In this document: positions 33,347-39,432 of the stretch, in pieces | Layout: each line of letters begins with the position of its first letter | How positions within the stretch are numbered: position 1 is the first letter of the stretch | Assembly: GCA_000380705.1 (NCBI GenBank) | Contig: AQYM01000029.1 | Coordinates: 28,655 to 68,086, forward strand | Length of the DNA stretch: 39,432 nt | Source: Crenarchaeota archaeon SCGC AAA471-B05 | GTDB taxonomy: Archaea > Thermoproteota > Thermoprotei > Gearchaeales > Gearchaeaceae | Reading direction: 5' to 3' | Made by a program: the position numbers and the translations under genes | The notes under the pieces: generated by a model | What the model saw: only the letters and a program-made list of their open reading frames with translations | Told to the model about the DNA's origin: nothing | Database searches by the model: none

Positions 33347-34172
33347 AGAAGCTACTATAATAGATAAGGAAAAAATAGTAGAATTGTTAAATAGTATCGA
33401 GCAAAATAGTTATATCTTAAGATTTTTGGATGAATGGCTTAGAAGTGATAACGGAAAAGTTTTGGTTGCTGAAGATGATGGTAAAATTGTTGCCATAAGT
33501 CATTTTTTTATTCAAAACAAAGAAGTAGCTTGGTTTGAAGCAGCAAGAGTACATAAAGATTATAGGAATAGAGGAATTGCTACAATGATTGCAAATACAT
33601 TGTTAAACATTGTTAAGGATATGGGAATTAAAAAAGCAAGACTTGTTACGAGCGCATCAAATATTCCTGCCCAAAGACATTTAGCTAAGACAATTTTTAA
33701 GGTTTATGCTAAATGGGTTTCATGGAAGTTTAACTTACAAGATTTAAATAATGAAGATTTGATATTTGAAAAATCAAGGATTGAAGAAATATGGGTTTAT
33801 CTTAATAATTCAAGATGTTTTATTGACTCAGGTAGACTTTACTTTGATAGTTGGGTATGGTATGACTTTACTTATGAATGGCTTAATACTAAGTTAAATG
33901 AGAATAAAGTTTTTTTTGATGGCAACGGAATAATCATATTTGATGAGATGAGTAGATTTAAAGGAAATTATCAAACGTGTTACTTTGAAGCTAAAAGTTT
34001 TAACATTAGAAAATTTCTTAAATTTATATGTCTTCAAGCAAAAAAGCTGAAAATAAATTATGATAAAATATTTATAGTTACGCCTTCAAACGAGGAATTG
34101 ATAAGCGCTTTAAAGAATAACGGTCTCGAACAAATATCAGAACTACTCATATATGAAGCAAAAATAAATTAA
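33333..34172 (+). CDS. GNAT-family N-acetyltransferase
   Basis: 279 residues. The N-terminal 135 form a complete GNAT domain: REATIIDKEKIVELL, AWFEAARVHKDYRNRGIATM with the acetyl-CoA pyrophosphate loop (R.xRGxA/G), and KKARLVTSASNIPAQRHLAK. The second half (about 140-279) is a divergent alpha/beta region, possibly a second degenerate GNAT fold, with SWVWYDFTYEWLN and IFIVTPSNEELISALKNNGL. The acetyl acceptor is unknown. It is the third gene of the acnA-taw3 operon, coupled by a 14-bp overlap. Confidence 0.85.
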   Translation: MVKIREATIIDKEKIVELLNSIEQNSYILRFLDEWLRSDNGKVLVAEDDGKIVAISHFFIQNKEVAWFEAARVHKDYRNRGIATMIANTLLNIVKDMGIKKARLVTSASNIPAQRHLAKTIFKVYAKWVSWKFNLQDLNNEDLIFEKSRIEEIWVYLNNSRCFIDSGRLYFDSWVWYDFTYEWLNTKLNENKVFFDGNGIIIFDEMSRFKGNYQTCYFEAKSFNIRKFLKFICLQAKKLKINYDKIFIVTPSNEELISALKNNGLEQISELLIYEAKIN

Positions 34173-34194
34173 TATAATACTTGGTTTAAATATT

Positions 34195-34251
34195 GGTAAT
34201 GATGAAGGCTGGTATTACTGAACAATGAAGAAATGACACCAGTCTGATTAA
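34195..34251 (+). ncRNA. C/D box sRNA guiding 16S rRNA methylation
   Basis: Complete dual-guide archaeal C/D layout: C box ATGATGA (34199-34205), 12-nt guide AGGCTGGTATTA, D' box CTGA (34218-34221), 3-nt spacer, C' box ATGAAGA (34225-34231, one mismatch), 12-nt guide AATGACACCAGT, D box CTGA (34244-34247). Guide D' is complementary to TAATACCAGCC and guide D to CTGGTGTCA. Both occur in the conserved 530-loop region of many archaeal 16S rRNAs (CTGGTGTCAGCCGCC...GGTAATACCAGC). By the box+5 rule the predicted 2'-O-methyl sites are about G515 and A535 (E. coli numbering). It lies in the 75-bp gap between GNAT and the convergent fumC, D box abutting the fumC stop. Confidence 0.85.
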
Positions 34252-35645
34252 GTTATTATACCTCCTTCAGTTAACTTTTTCACATCTATTATTTTATCTA
34301 CTTCTTCCTTTGTAAATATTCCTTCTTCCACAAGCAGTTCTTTTATACTTTTTCTTGTCTCCATAGCTTTTTTTGCAATTTTTGCAGCAGCCTCATACCC
34401 TATTTTAGGAGTTATTGCTGTTATGACCATTAAGCTACTTTCTGCATATTGTTTGCATCTTTCTACGTTAGCTTTTATACCTATTATGCATTTATCTGCA
34501 AAAGTTATGCATGCATTAGCTGCTATTTCTATGGATTCTAAAATGGTATAACCTATTAACGGCATCATCATATGTAATTCAAGGAAACTATACTGAGCAG
34601 CGGTTGTTATGGTAGCATCATTACCTATTAATTTGGCTGCTGCCATTGTTACTGCTTCAGGTATTATGGGATTTACTTTAGCAGGCATTATACTTGAACC
34701 TGGTTGTAACGCTGGTAAATCTATCTCAGCCAAACCTGTATTTGGCCCTGAATTTAATAAACGTAAATCGTTTCCTATTTTCATTAAAGATACAGCCAAG
34801 GATTTTATAGCTGAGCTTAAAGCTAACACTGCATTCATACTTTGTAAAGCTTCGAAACTATTTCTAGCTTTCCTAAATTCGATACCCGTTATTTTTTTAA
34901 TTTCTTCTATTGCTATTTCAGCGAACATAGGATGAGCATTCAATCCTGTTCCAGCTGCAGTACCTCCTAAGGCTAATTCTTTTAACCTTTCTGAAGCCTT
35001 TTTTACTTCTTCTATATCATGTAAAATCATACTTGCGTAAGCACTAAAGTCTTGTCCTAAAGTAACCGGTACCGCGTCTTGTAAGTGTGTTCTTGCAGCT
35101 TTGACTACATCTTTAAATTCCTCAGCTTTTAATTTTAGTGCATTATACAATTTTTCCATAGCAGGTAACAATCTCTCATAAACCATCATTAATGATGCTA
35201 CATGAATTGTTGTAGGTATAACATCGTTAGTTGATTGGCATTTGTTAACATGATCATTTGGATGAACAGGTTTTTTATCACCTTTTTTACCTCCCAGCAA
35301 CTCATTCGCTCTACTTGCTATAACTTCATTCATATTCATATTTGTAGAAGTACCAGAGCCTGTTTGGAATATATCTACAATAAATTGATCATTAAATTTA
35401 CCTTCAATTACTTCCAATGCAGCTTTTTCTATAGCCTCGAATATTTCCTTTTCCAATAATCCAAGTTTATAATTTGCCCTTGCAGCAGCTAACTTAACTA
35501 TTGCAAGCGCTTTAATAAATTCAGGTTGAAACTTGTATTTTGAAATTTTAAAGTTTTCATATGCCCTTTGTGTGTGTATTCCATAATATGCTTCATCAGG
35601 TACTTTTACTTCACCTAAAAAATCCCTTTCAATTCTATATTTCAT
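34248..35645 (-). CDS. fumC: Class II fumarate hydratase
   Basis: Aspartase/fumarase superfamily enzyme of 465 residues interconverting fumarate and malate. Blocks: TGSGTSTNMNMNEVIA, HPNDHVNKCQSTNDVIPTTI, ARTHLQDAVPVTLGQ with the catalytic His, GGTAAGTGLNAHP, and the signature GSSIMPAKVNPIIPE. Some features are aspartase-like (AYYGIHTQRA, IMPAKVNPIIPE), whereas NSFEALQSMNAVLALSSAIK and GTGLNAHP are fumarase-like. I favour fumarase because of the pairing with aconitase, but aspartate ammonia-lyase is possible. It is convergent with the GNAT gene and the C/D sRNA. Confidence 0.88.
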   Translation of the reverse strand: MKYRIERDFLGEVKVPDEAYYGIHTQRAYENFKISKYKFQPEFIKALAIVKLAAARANYKLGLLEKEIFEAIEKAALEVIEGKFNDQFIVDIFQTGSGTSTNMNMNEVIASRANELLGGKKGDKKPVHPNDHVNKCQSTNDVIPTTIHVASLMMVYERLLPAMEKLYNALKLKAEEFKDVVKAARTHLQDAVPVTLGQDFSAYASMILHDIEEVKKASERLKELALGGTAAGTGLNAHPMFAEIAIEEIKKITGIEFRKARNSFEALQSMNAVLALSSAIKSLAVSLMKIGNDLRLLNSGPNTGLAEIDLPALQPGSSIMPAKVNPIIPEAVTMAAAKLIGNDATITTAAQYSFLELHMMMPLIGYTILESIEIAANACITFADKCIIGIKANVERCKQYAESSLMVITAITPKIGYEAAAKIAKKAMETRKSIKELLVEEGIFTKEEVDKIIDVKKLTEGGIIT

Positions 35646-35745
35646 AGTAATTTAAATAATATTTATACTTATAAATCTTTTATTTATATTAATATATTCT
35701 TTTATAAATTTTTATATCTTCTTAATTTAATATTTTAAATAAGAA

Positions 35746-36075
35746 TTATTTATTGCTTGGTTTCAGAATATTGCACTTTATTAAATATTCAGCATAAAGA
35801 TTTATATGCTTATCTATTAGATCGAGTAAAGGAGTAAATTGTATCTTTGTTTAATGAGTAAATTATGTATTTGCCGTTCCTTCTTCTTTCTACGAAACCA
35901 CAATCCATTAAGCATTTTAAATTATGCGAAACTCTACTTTGTTCAAAGGAGGTTTCTTTAACTATTTCAGATACAGATTTAGGTCCATTTCTTAAAGTAT
36001 TTATTATTTCCATCTAGTAGGATTAGAAATAGCCTTAAAGAATAGTTTATACACAATCTCTTTATTAGTTTCCAT
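35746..36075 (-). pseudogene. ArsR-family regulator gene with two compensating frameshifts
   Basis: Three pieces of one ArsR winged-helix protein. Piece 1 from the ATG at 36073-36075 encodes METNKEIVYKLFFKAISNP then TRW, ending out of frame. Piece 2 (IINTLRNGPKSVSEI...VSHNLKCLMDCGFVERRRNG KYIIYSLN) is the intact winged helix in another frame. Piece 3 (LLDLIDKHINLYAEYLIKC, stop at 35746) is the C-terminal helix of the family. Joining them needs one base added at the AAA run read at 36007-36009 and one base removed at the AAA run at 35828-35830 (plus strand). Restored length is about 109 residues, normal for ArsR. A standalone frame, 35810-36013, is only the middle. Either a decayed gene or homopolymer errors in the sequence. 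It is divergent from comA. Confidence 0.75.
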
Positions 36076-36108
36076 AAAATAAAAATACATTGAAAAATAT
36101 TTTTGTTT

Positions 36109-36930
36109 ATGCCAAAAGCCTTTGATTTTGTAAAAATAGAAGAATTACCTCCTAAACCTAGAAAATTTTCTGTAGTTGAAATACGAGGACCATACTATTC
36201 AGCTGTTACCTATGGTTATTTACAAGATCTCTTGGAAGATTGGAGTGAATATATCGATGGATTTAAATTCGCAGGCGGTTCGCAAAGATTATTGGATGTG
36301 GAAAAGGTTAGAAAAATAATAAAGCTTTGCCATGATCATGATGTTTATGTTTCAACAGGGGGTTTTATTGAAAGAGTAGCTATTCAAGGTAAAGATGCTG
36401 TAAAAAGATACATAGAAGAATGTAAGCATTTAGAATTTGATGTAATAGAGGTTTCAAGCGGCTTTATCGAAATTAGTAAGGAAGATATGATAGAAATTGT
36501 TAAAGATATAAAAAACGCTGGTCTAAAGGCTAAGCCTGAAATTTCCTTTATTAAAGGAGCAGGAGGAGGAACTGAGATTATTGGATATGAGGTATTATAC
36601 AAAGATATAAATGAAACGATTGAATTATGCGAAGAGTTTTTGAAAAATGGAGCTTATATGTTAATGCTGGAATCGGAAGGTATTACTGAAGGTTTACCAC
36701 CTGAAAAATGGAGAGTTGATATAATAAAAGCTGTGGTAAATAAATTTGGTTATGAAAAATGGATGTTTGAAGCGGCTGAACCTCAGGTATTTAAATGGTA
36801 TTTAAAGAATGTCAGTAAAAAGGTAAACTTATTCATAGATCATTCTCAAATAGTAGAGTTTAATGCATGGAGATTGGGATTGTGGGGAGATAAAGAAATA
36901 TGGAAAAGTGTTAAATTTTCTTATAAATAA
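36109..36930 (+). CDS. comA: Phosphosulfolactate synthase family protein (ComA/HSA32)
   Basis: (2R)-phospho-3-sulfolactate synthase family, which adds sulfite to PEP as the first step of coenzyme M synthesis in methanogens; related proteins exist in non-methanogens and plants. TIM-barrel blocks: DGFKFAGGSQRLLD, VYVSTGGFIERV, FDVIEVSSGFIEI, AKPEISFIKGAGGG, YMLMLESEGI and FEAAEPQVFKWY, then LFIDHSQIVEFNAWRLGLWG. I use the ATG at 36109 (273 residues), not the TTG at 36103. No other CoM genes are nearby. It is divergent from the broken arsR gene with 33 bp between starts. Confidence 0.9.
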   Translation: MPKAFDFVKIEELPPKPRKFSVVEIRGPYYSAVTYGYLQDLLEDWSEYIDGFKFAGGSQRLLDVEKVRKIIKLCHDHDVYVSTGGFIERVAIQGKDAVKRYIEECKHLEFDVIEVSSGFIEISKEDMIEIVKDIKNAGLKAKPEISFIKGAGGGTEIIGYEVLYKDINETIELCEEFLKNGAYMLMLESEGITEGLPPEKWRVDIIKAVVNKFGYEKWMFEAAEPQVFKWYLKNVSKKVNLFIDHSQIVEFNAWRLGLWGDKEIWKSVKFSYK

Positions 36931-38076
36931 TCATTTCATTTTTAAAAATATTATAGAAATTAAGCTCAGAATCAATGTCAAAGGAATAATAAGATCTTTA
37001 AAATAAGTATAAATGTAACCATACACTATACCGTTTACCATCATAGAAATTCCTAAAAATAATCCAAATGTTCCATATGCATAACCCCTATACTTTAATT
37101 CAACCAAATCTGATATCGCTGCTCTAGTATTTATTTCGTATAAAGCGTTTATAGAACCCCATATTAAAATAGCTATAACTATTAAAGTAACTTCTTGTGA
37201 TAAAATTAATACAATAGTCGAGAATAAAATTAATAAAGGCAAAGAATACAATGTTTTTAAACCGTATTTATCATAAAGAATTCCAGCCGGAATAGCAATT
37301 AAAGCATCAGCAAGCATGGCTAACATATACATTAAAGCTATCATGGAATCGTTCAAAATTCCTTCATGTTTTAATCTATAGGAAACCAAATTCCACTGAA
37401 TGAAAACTAAAGATAAAATACATATAAATATTGTATATAACCAAAATTTCTCGTTTAATTGGTTATTAAATTTCTCATTTACTTCCACAGATTTTATTTT
37501 TGGCATTTTAAAAAAAGCAAAGAATAAAAAAAATAGAGAAATTAAAGCAGGTATAAATAAAGATATAAAGGCTATAAAGTAGTTAGAATTGGTGAAAAAT
37601 AAAATCCATGCTATAATTAATGGTCCTGAAATGGCTCCAACCTGATCTAGAAATTCATGTATTCCAAATCCTTTACCTTTACCAAAACTTTCAGAGACCT
37701 CAGCTATTAAAACATCTCTCAAAGGGGTTCTTAAGCCCTTACCAATTCTTTCAAGATACATTAACATTAACACAAAGATCCATTCATTGGCAAATGCAAG
37801 AAAGGGTACAGAGAAAAGATTAATAGTATAACCGAGGATTATCATTAGCCAGAAAATTTTACTACTTTTTATTTTAAGCGAAATCAAACCTGAAATATAT
37901 CGCATTAAATATCCTAAAAATTCTCCCAATCCCAATAATCCTGCCACTATTGCACTGGCTCCTAAAATCTCGATATAAGAACCAACTACAGCTCTTGCTC
38001 CTTCATAAGTAATATCTGCAAATAAAGAGGTTAAAGATAAAGCTAAAAAAATTATTATTACATTGCTTAATTTCAT
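36931..38076 (-). CDS. Major facilitator superfamily transporter
   Basis: 381-residue membrane protein with 11-12 predicted helices. The loop 2-3/A-like motif is seen in LERIGKGLRTPLRDVLIAEV, typical of an MFS subgroup (R.GKG.R.P.RD) found in archaea. The central cytosolic loop (about 195-208, KSVEVNEKFNNQLNEKF) separates two six-helix halves, and the second half carries AIPAGILYDKYGLKTLYSL. Substrate unknown. It lies 25 bp downstream of the TSCPD gene on the same strand and may be co-transcribed with it. Confidence 0.88.
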   Translation of the reverse strand: MKLSNVIIIFLALSLTSLFADITYEGARAVVGSYIEILGASAIVAGLLGLGEFLGYLMRYISGLISLKIKSSKIFWLMIILGYTINLFSVPFLAFANEWIFVLMLMYLERIGKGLRTPLRDVLIAEVSESFGKGKGFGIHEFLDQVGAISGPLIIAWILFFTNSNYFIAFISLFIPALISLFFLFFAFFKMPKIKSVEVNEKFNNQLNEKFWLYTIFICILSLVFIQWNLVSYRLKHEGILNDSMIALMYMLAMLADALIAIPAGILYDKYGLKTLYSLPLLILFSTIVLILSQEVTLIVIAILIWGSINALYEINTRAAISDLVELKYRGYAYGTFGLFLGISMMVNGIVYGYIYTYFKDLIIPLTLILSLISIIFLKMK

Positions 38077-38101
38077 TAAAAAAATTAGTTAAATTAGTTA
38101 T

Positions 38102-38728
38102 TCAATCACACTTTGTATAACCACAATCAGGGTTAACACAAGTGTAACAATTACTTTCAATCTTCAAAGTTCTTAAATTGCATCTAGGACATATTTGGAA
38201 TAGATTAAGTTCTTGAATATTCGTAGTTTCAAATTTTATTTTTTCTTGAGAATCGGTTTCTTTCTTTTCTTCACTCTTTATAATACCCATTTCTTTAAAG
38301 AATTCTTCTATAACTTCAGCTATTTCACCATATAATGAATGAATAAACTTACCGTTCTTCCAATAACCTACTTTGTTTGGATCGTAGATACTTCTAAGCT
38401 CTTCAAGAATAAATATAGGATCTTCAAACCTTCTAAATATTGCAGATAGCAATCTTGTTAATACAGCAAATTCGGCTGCTTTTGTGAGATCTTTACTATT
38501 GATAAATATTTCAAATGGTCTAACCTTGTCTCCTTCCTTTATATATCCTATAGTTATAAATATAGAATGTTGAGCAAAATGACTTTTTAATTTATAAACT
38601 TTAGCATCTATTACATAAGGTCTTTCTAAAGGTTTTGTTATTTTCTCTTCTTTTGCAATTTTATTTTCTGTACCAACTTTCTTTTTAATTTCTTTTATTT
38701 CAAAATTAAAGGAGTTTAATTTTATCAT
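38102..38728 (-). CDS. Standalone TSCPD-domain protein with C-terminal zinc ribbon (RNR C-terminal subunit)
   Basis: 208 residues matching the C-terminal extension of class II ribonucleotide reductases: a TSCPD-like domain (about 40-140: ITIGYIKEGDKVRPFEIFIN, AAEFAVLTRLLSAIFRRF, FILEELRSIYDP), a charged linker, and a C-terminal zinc ribbon CPRC...CVNPDCGYTKCD. In most archaea these are fused to the catalytic chain. Here they are encoded separately, starting at an ATG that shares ATGA with the stop of the catalytic gene (38725-38728), which indicates coupled translation, not a broken gene. A basic linker (about 10-35) precedes the domain. Confidence 0.8.
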   Translation of the reverse strand: MIKLNSFNFEIKEIKKKVGTENKIAKEEKITKPLERPYVIDAKVYKLKSHFAQHSIFITIGYIKEGDKVRPFEIFINSKDLTKAAEFAVLTRLLSAIFRRFEDPIFILEELRSIYDPNKVGYWKNGKFIHSLYGEIAEVIEEFFKEMGIIKSEEKKETDSQEKIKFETTNIQELNLFQICPRCNLRTLKIESNCYTCVNPDCGYTKCD

Positions 38729-39432
38729 ATTAAACCCCTATCTAATAATATATGATAAGGAGTACTTAAAGTTCCATCAGGTAGTTCTATTATATCATCA
38801 CCTTTTACTATATATGAGTTCTTTCCGTCCTTTATTTCGAATAATTTATCCTTTATTTCCTGGAATTTTGTTTTTTCCTTTATTGTACTAAGTATTGGGA
38901 ATCTGCTTCCCTCTCTGTAAATTGTAACACTTTTTAATCCTGCTTTCCATGCATAAAGATAAAGTTTTGATATCAATTCGGGATGAACATCTTCAGGTAA
39001 GTTTATTGTTGAAGATATACTATGATCAACATATCTTTGGGCTATCGCTTGTATTTCAATTCTCTTAAACGGGTCTATATAATGTGCTGTTCTAAAGAAA
39101 TATGATGGTAAATATCTTTTCAATTCCTTTATATCCTGAGCATCTTGTACTTCTTTTTCAATTCCTTTCATATCTATATAGGCTTGTATAGTACTATGGA
39201 AAACTTTGAAGAAAACGTTTCTTCCAATCGACTCGGTTCTTCTTAAATAAAACATGTCAAAAACCGGCTCAATCCCTCCGCTTACCCCAATATAATTTTT
39301 CCCGTTATATTCAAAGCTTTTTACTATGTTTGAAATAGAACCGGTAGGCGCTATGGAAAACAAAGCAATGTTTCTTACTCCATATTTTCTTATCATTTCA
39401 ACTGTTTTACTATTTAATGCTTCTTTGAAATA
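38725..39432 (-). CDS. nrdJ: Adenosylcobalamin-dependent ribonucleotide reductase, catalytic chain C-terminal part (5' end outside window)
   Basis: Class II reductase making deoxyribonucleotides. The visible part is the C-terminal third of the barrel: IALFSIAPTGSISNI, SGGIEPVFDMFYLRR, QRYVDHSISSTINLP and LYAWKAGLKSVTIYREGSR, the typical end of archaeal/bacterial NrdJ. The frame is open to the right window edge (FKEALNSKTVE precedes the internal ATG at 39394), so the beginning lies outside. After the GSR block only about 60 residues remain, ending LLDRGLI and a TGA. The TSCPD/zinc-ribbon region that normally follows is in the next, overlapping gene. Confidence 0.93.
   Translation of the reverse strand, partial: YFKEALNSKTVEMIRKYGVRNIALFSIAPTGSISNIVKSFEYNGKNYIGVSGGIEPVFDMFYLRRTESIGRNVFFKVFHSTIQAYIDMKGIEKEVQDAQDIKELKRYLPSYFFRTAHYIDPFKRIEIQAIAQRYVDHSISSTINLPEDVHPELISKLYLYAWKAGLKSVTIYREGSRFPILSTIKEKTKFQEIKDKLFEIKDGKNSYIVKGDDIIELPDGTLSTPYHILLDRGLI

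Noticed and set aside
34609..34935. 108-codon plus-strand frame
   Set aside because: Antisense shadow of fumC, including its GSSIMPAKVNP signature region.
35810..36013. 67-residue standalone ArsR-like protein
   Set aside because: The missing N-terminal and C-terminal ArsR helices are encoded in adjoining frames, so this is the middle of a frameshifted gene.

Overview
The window is about 39.4 kb of AT-rich, densely packed archaeal chromosome. Archaeal markers are two TFB-type transcription factor genes, RtcB with archease, Taw3 (wyosine pathway), archaeal inositol-1-phosphate synthase, archaeal NadM, an Obg/DRG-type GTPase with a TGS domain, BRE/TATA promoters close to start codons, an intron-containing tRNA and C/D box guide RNAs. 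Together they suggest a thermophilic, low-GC member of the Thermoproteota (crenarchaeal type). The exact lineage is inference; no rRNA is present.

Layout. 1-5.1 kb: end of an F420-dependent-type oxidoreductase, a short SMC/Rad50-type ATPase divergent from an unknown gene, nadM, and a tandem TFB pair whose second copy lacks the Zn ribbon. 5.3-8.4 kb: membrane-anchored exported protein, tRNA-Gln, a VapBC-like pair, and a KaiC/GvpD-like ATPase coupled to a small NitrOD5-like protein. 8.4-11.1 kb: a giant membrane protein that looks like two fused GT-C glycosyltransferases. 11.1-13.9 kb: overlapping operon rtcB / G3E GTPase / archease. 13.9-16.2 kb: small heat-shock protein, inositol-phosphate synthase, PadR-like regulator, an intron-containing tRNA and, abutting it, the broken tail of a LivF-type ABC ATPase gene. 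16.3-22.4 kb: aminotransferase, redoxin, a decayed 0.6-kb stretch, CoA-transferase, glycogen debranching enzyme with a C/D-box-like leader, and an unknown helical protein. 22.4-25.6 kb: hydroxyacid-oxoacid transhydrogenase-like enzyme plus aldehyde dehydrogenase, and a cupin. 25.8-30.2 kb: pterin dehydratase, HAD hydrolase, a ZIP metal transporter with its DtxR-family regulator and a DtxR-box-like palindrome in the promoter, a small unknown protein, and a DRG-type GTPase coupled to a degenerate GHMP/beta-RFAP-synthase-like protein. 30.2-36.9 kb: aconitase / taw3 / GNAT operon, a C/D box sRNA, class II fumarase, a twice-frameshifted ArsR gene and a ComA homologue. 36.9-39.4 kb: MFS transporter and a class II ribonucleotide reductase split into a catalytic chain (cut by the window edge) and a separate TSCPD/zinc-ribbon protein.

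How the parts fit. The RtcB operon could mature the split-exon tRNA found 2.4 kb away. Aconitase, fumarase, the transhydrogenase-like enzyme and the aldehyde dehydrogenase point to dicarboxylate/TCA metabolism. The ZIP-DtxR pair is a self-contained metal-uptake circuit. The most noteworthy items are: the C/D sRNA whose two guides both match the 530-loop region of archaeal 16S rRNA; the G3E metallochaperone-type GTPase inside the RtcB-archease operon; the ZIP operator; the TFB pair; the fused glycosyltransferase; the split reductase; and three eroded genes (livF tail, arsR, and the 18-kb remnant). No CRISPR array, insertion sequence or long repeat was seen.
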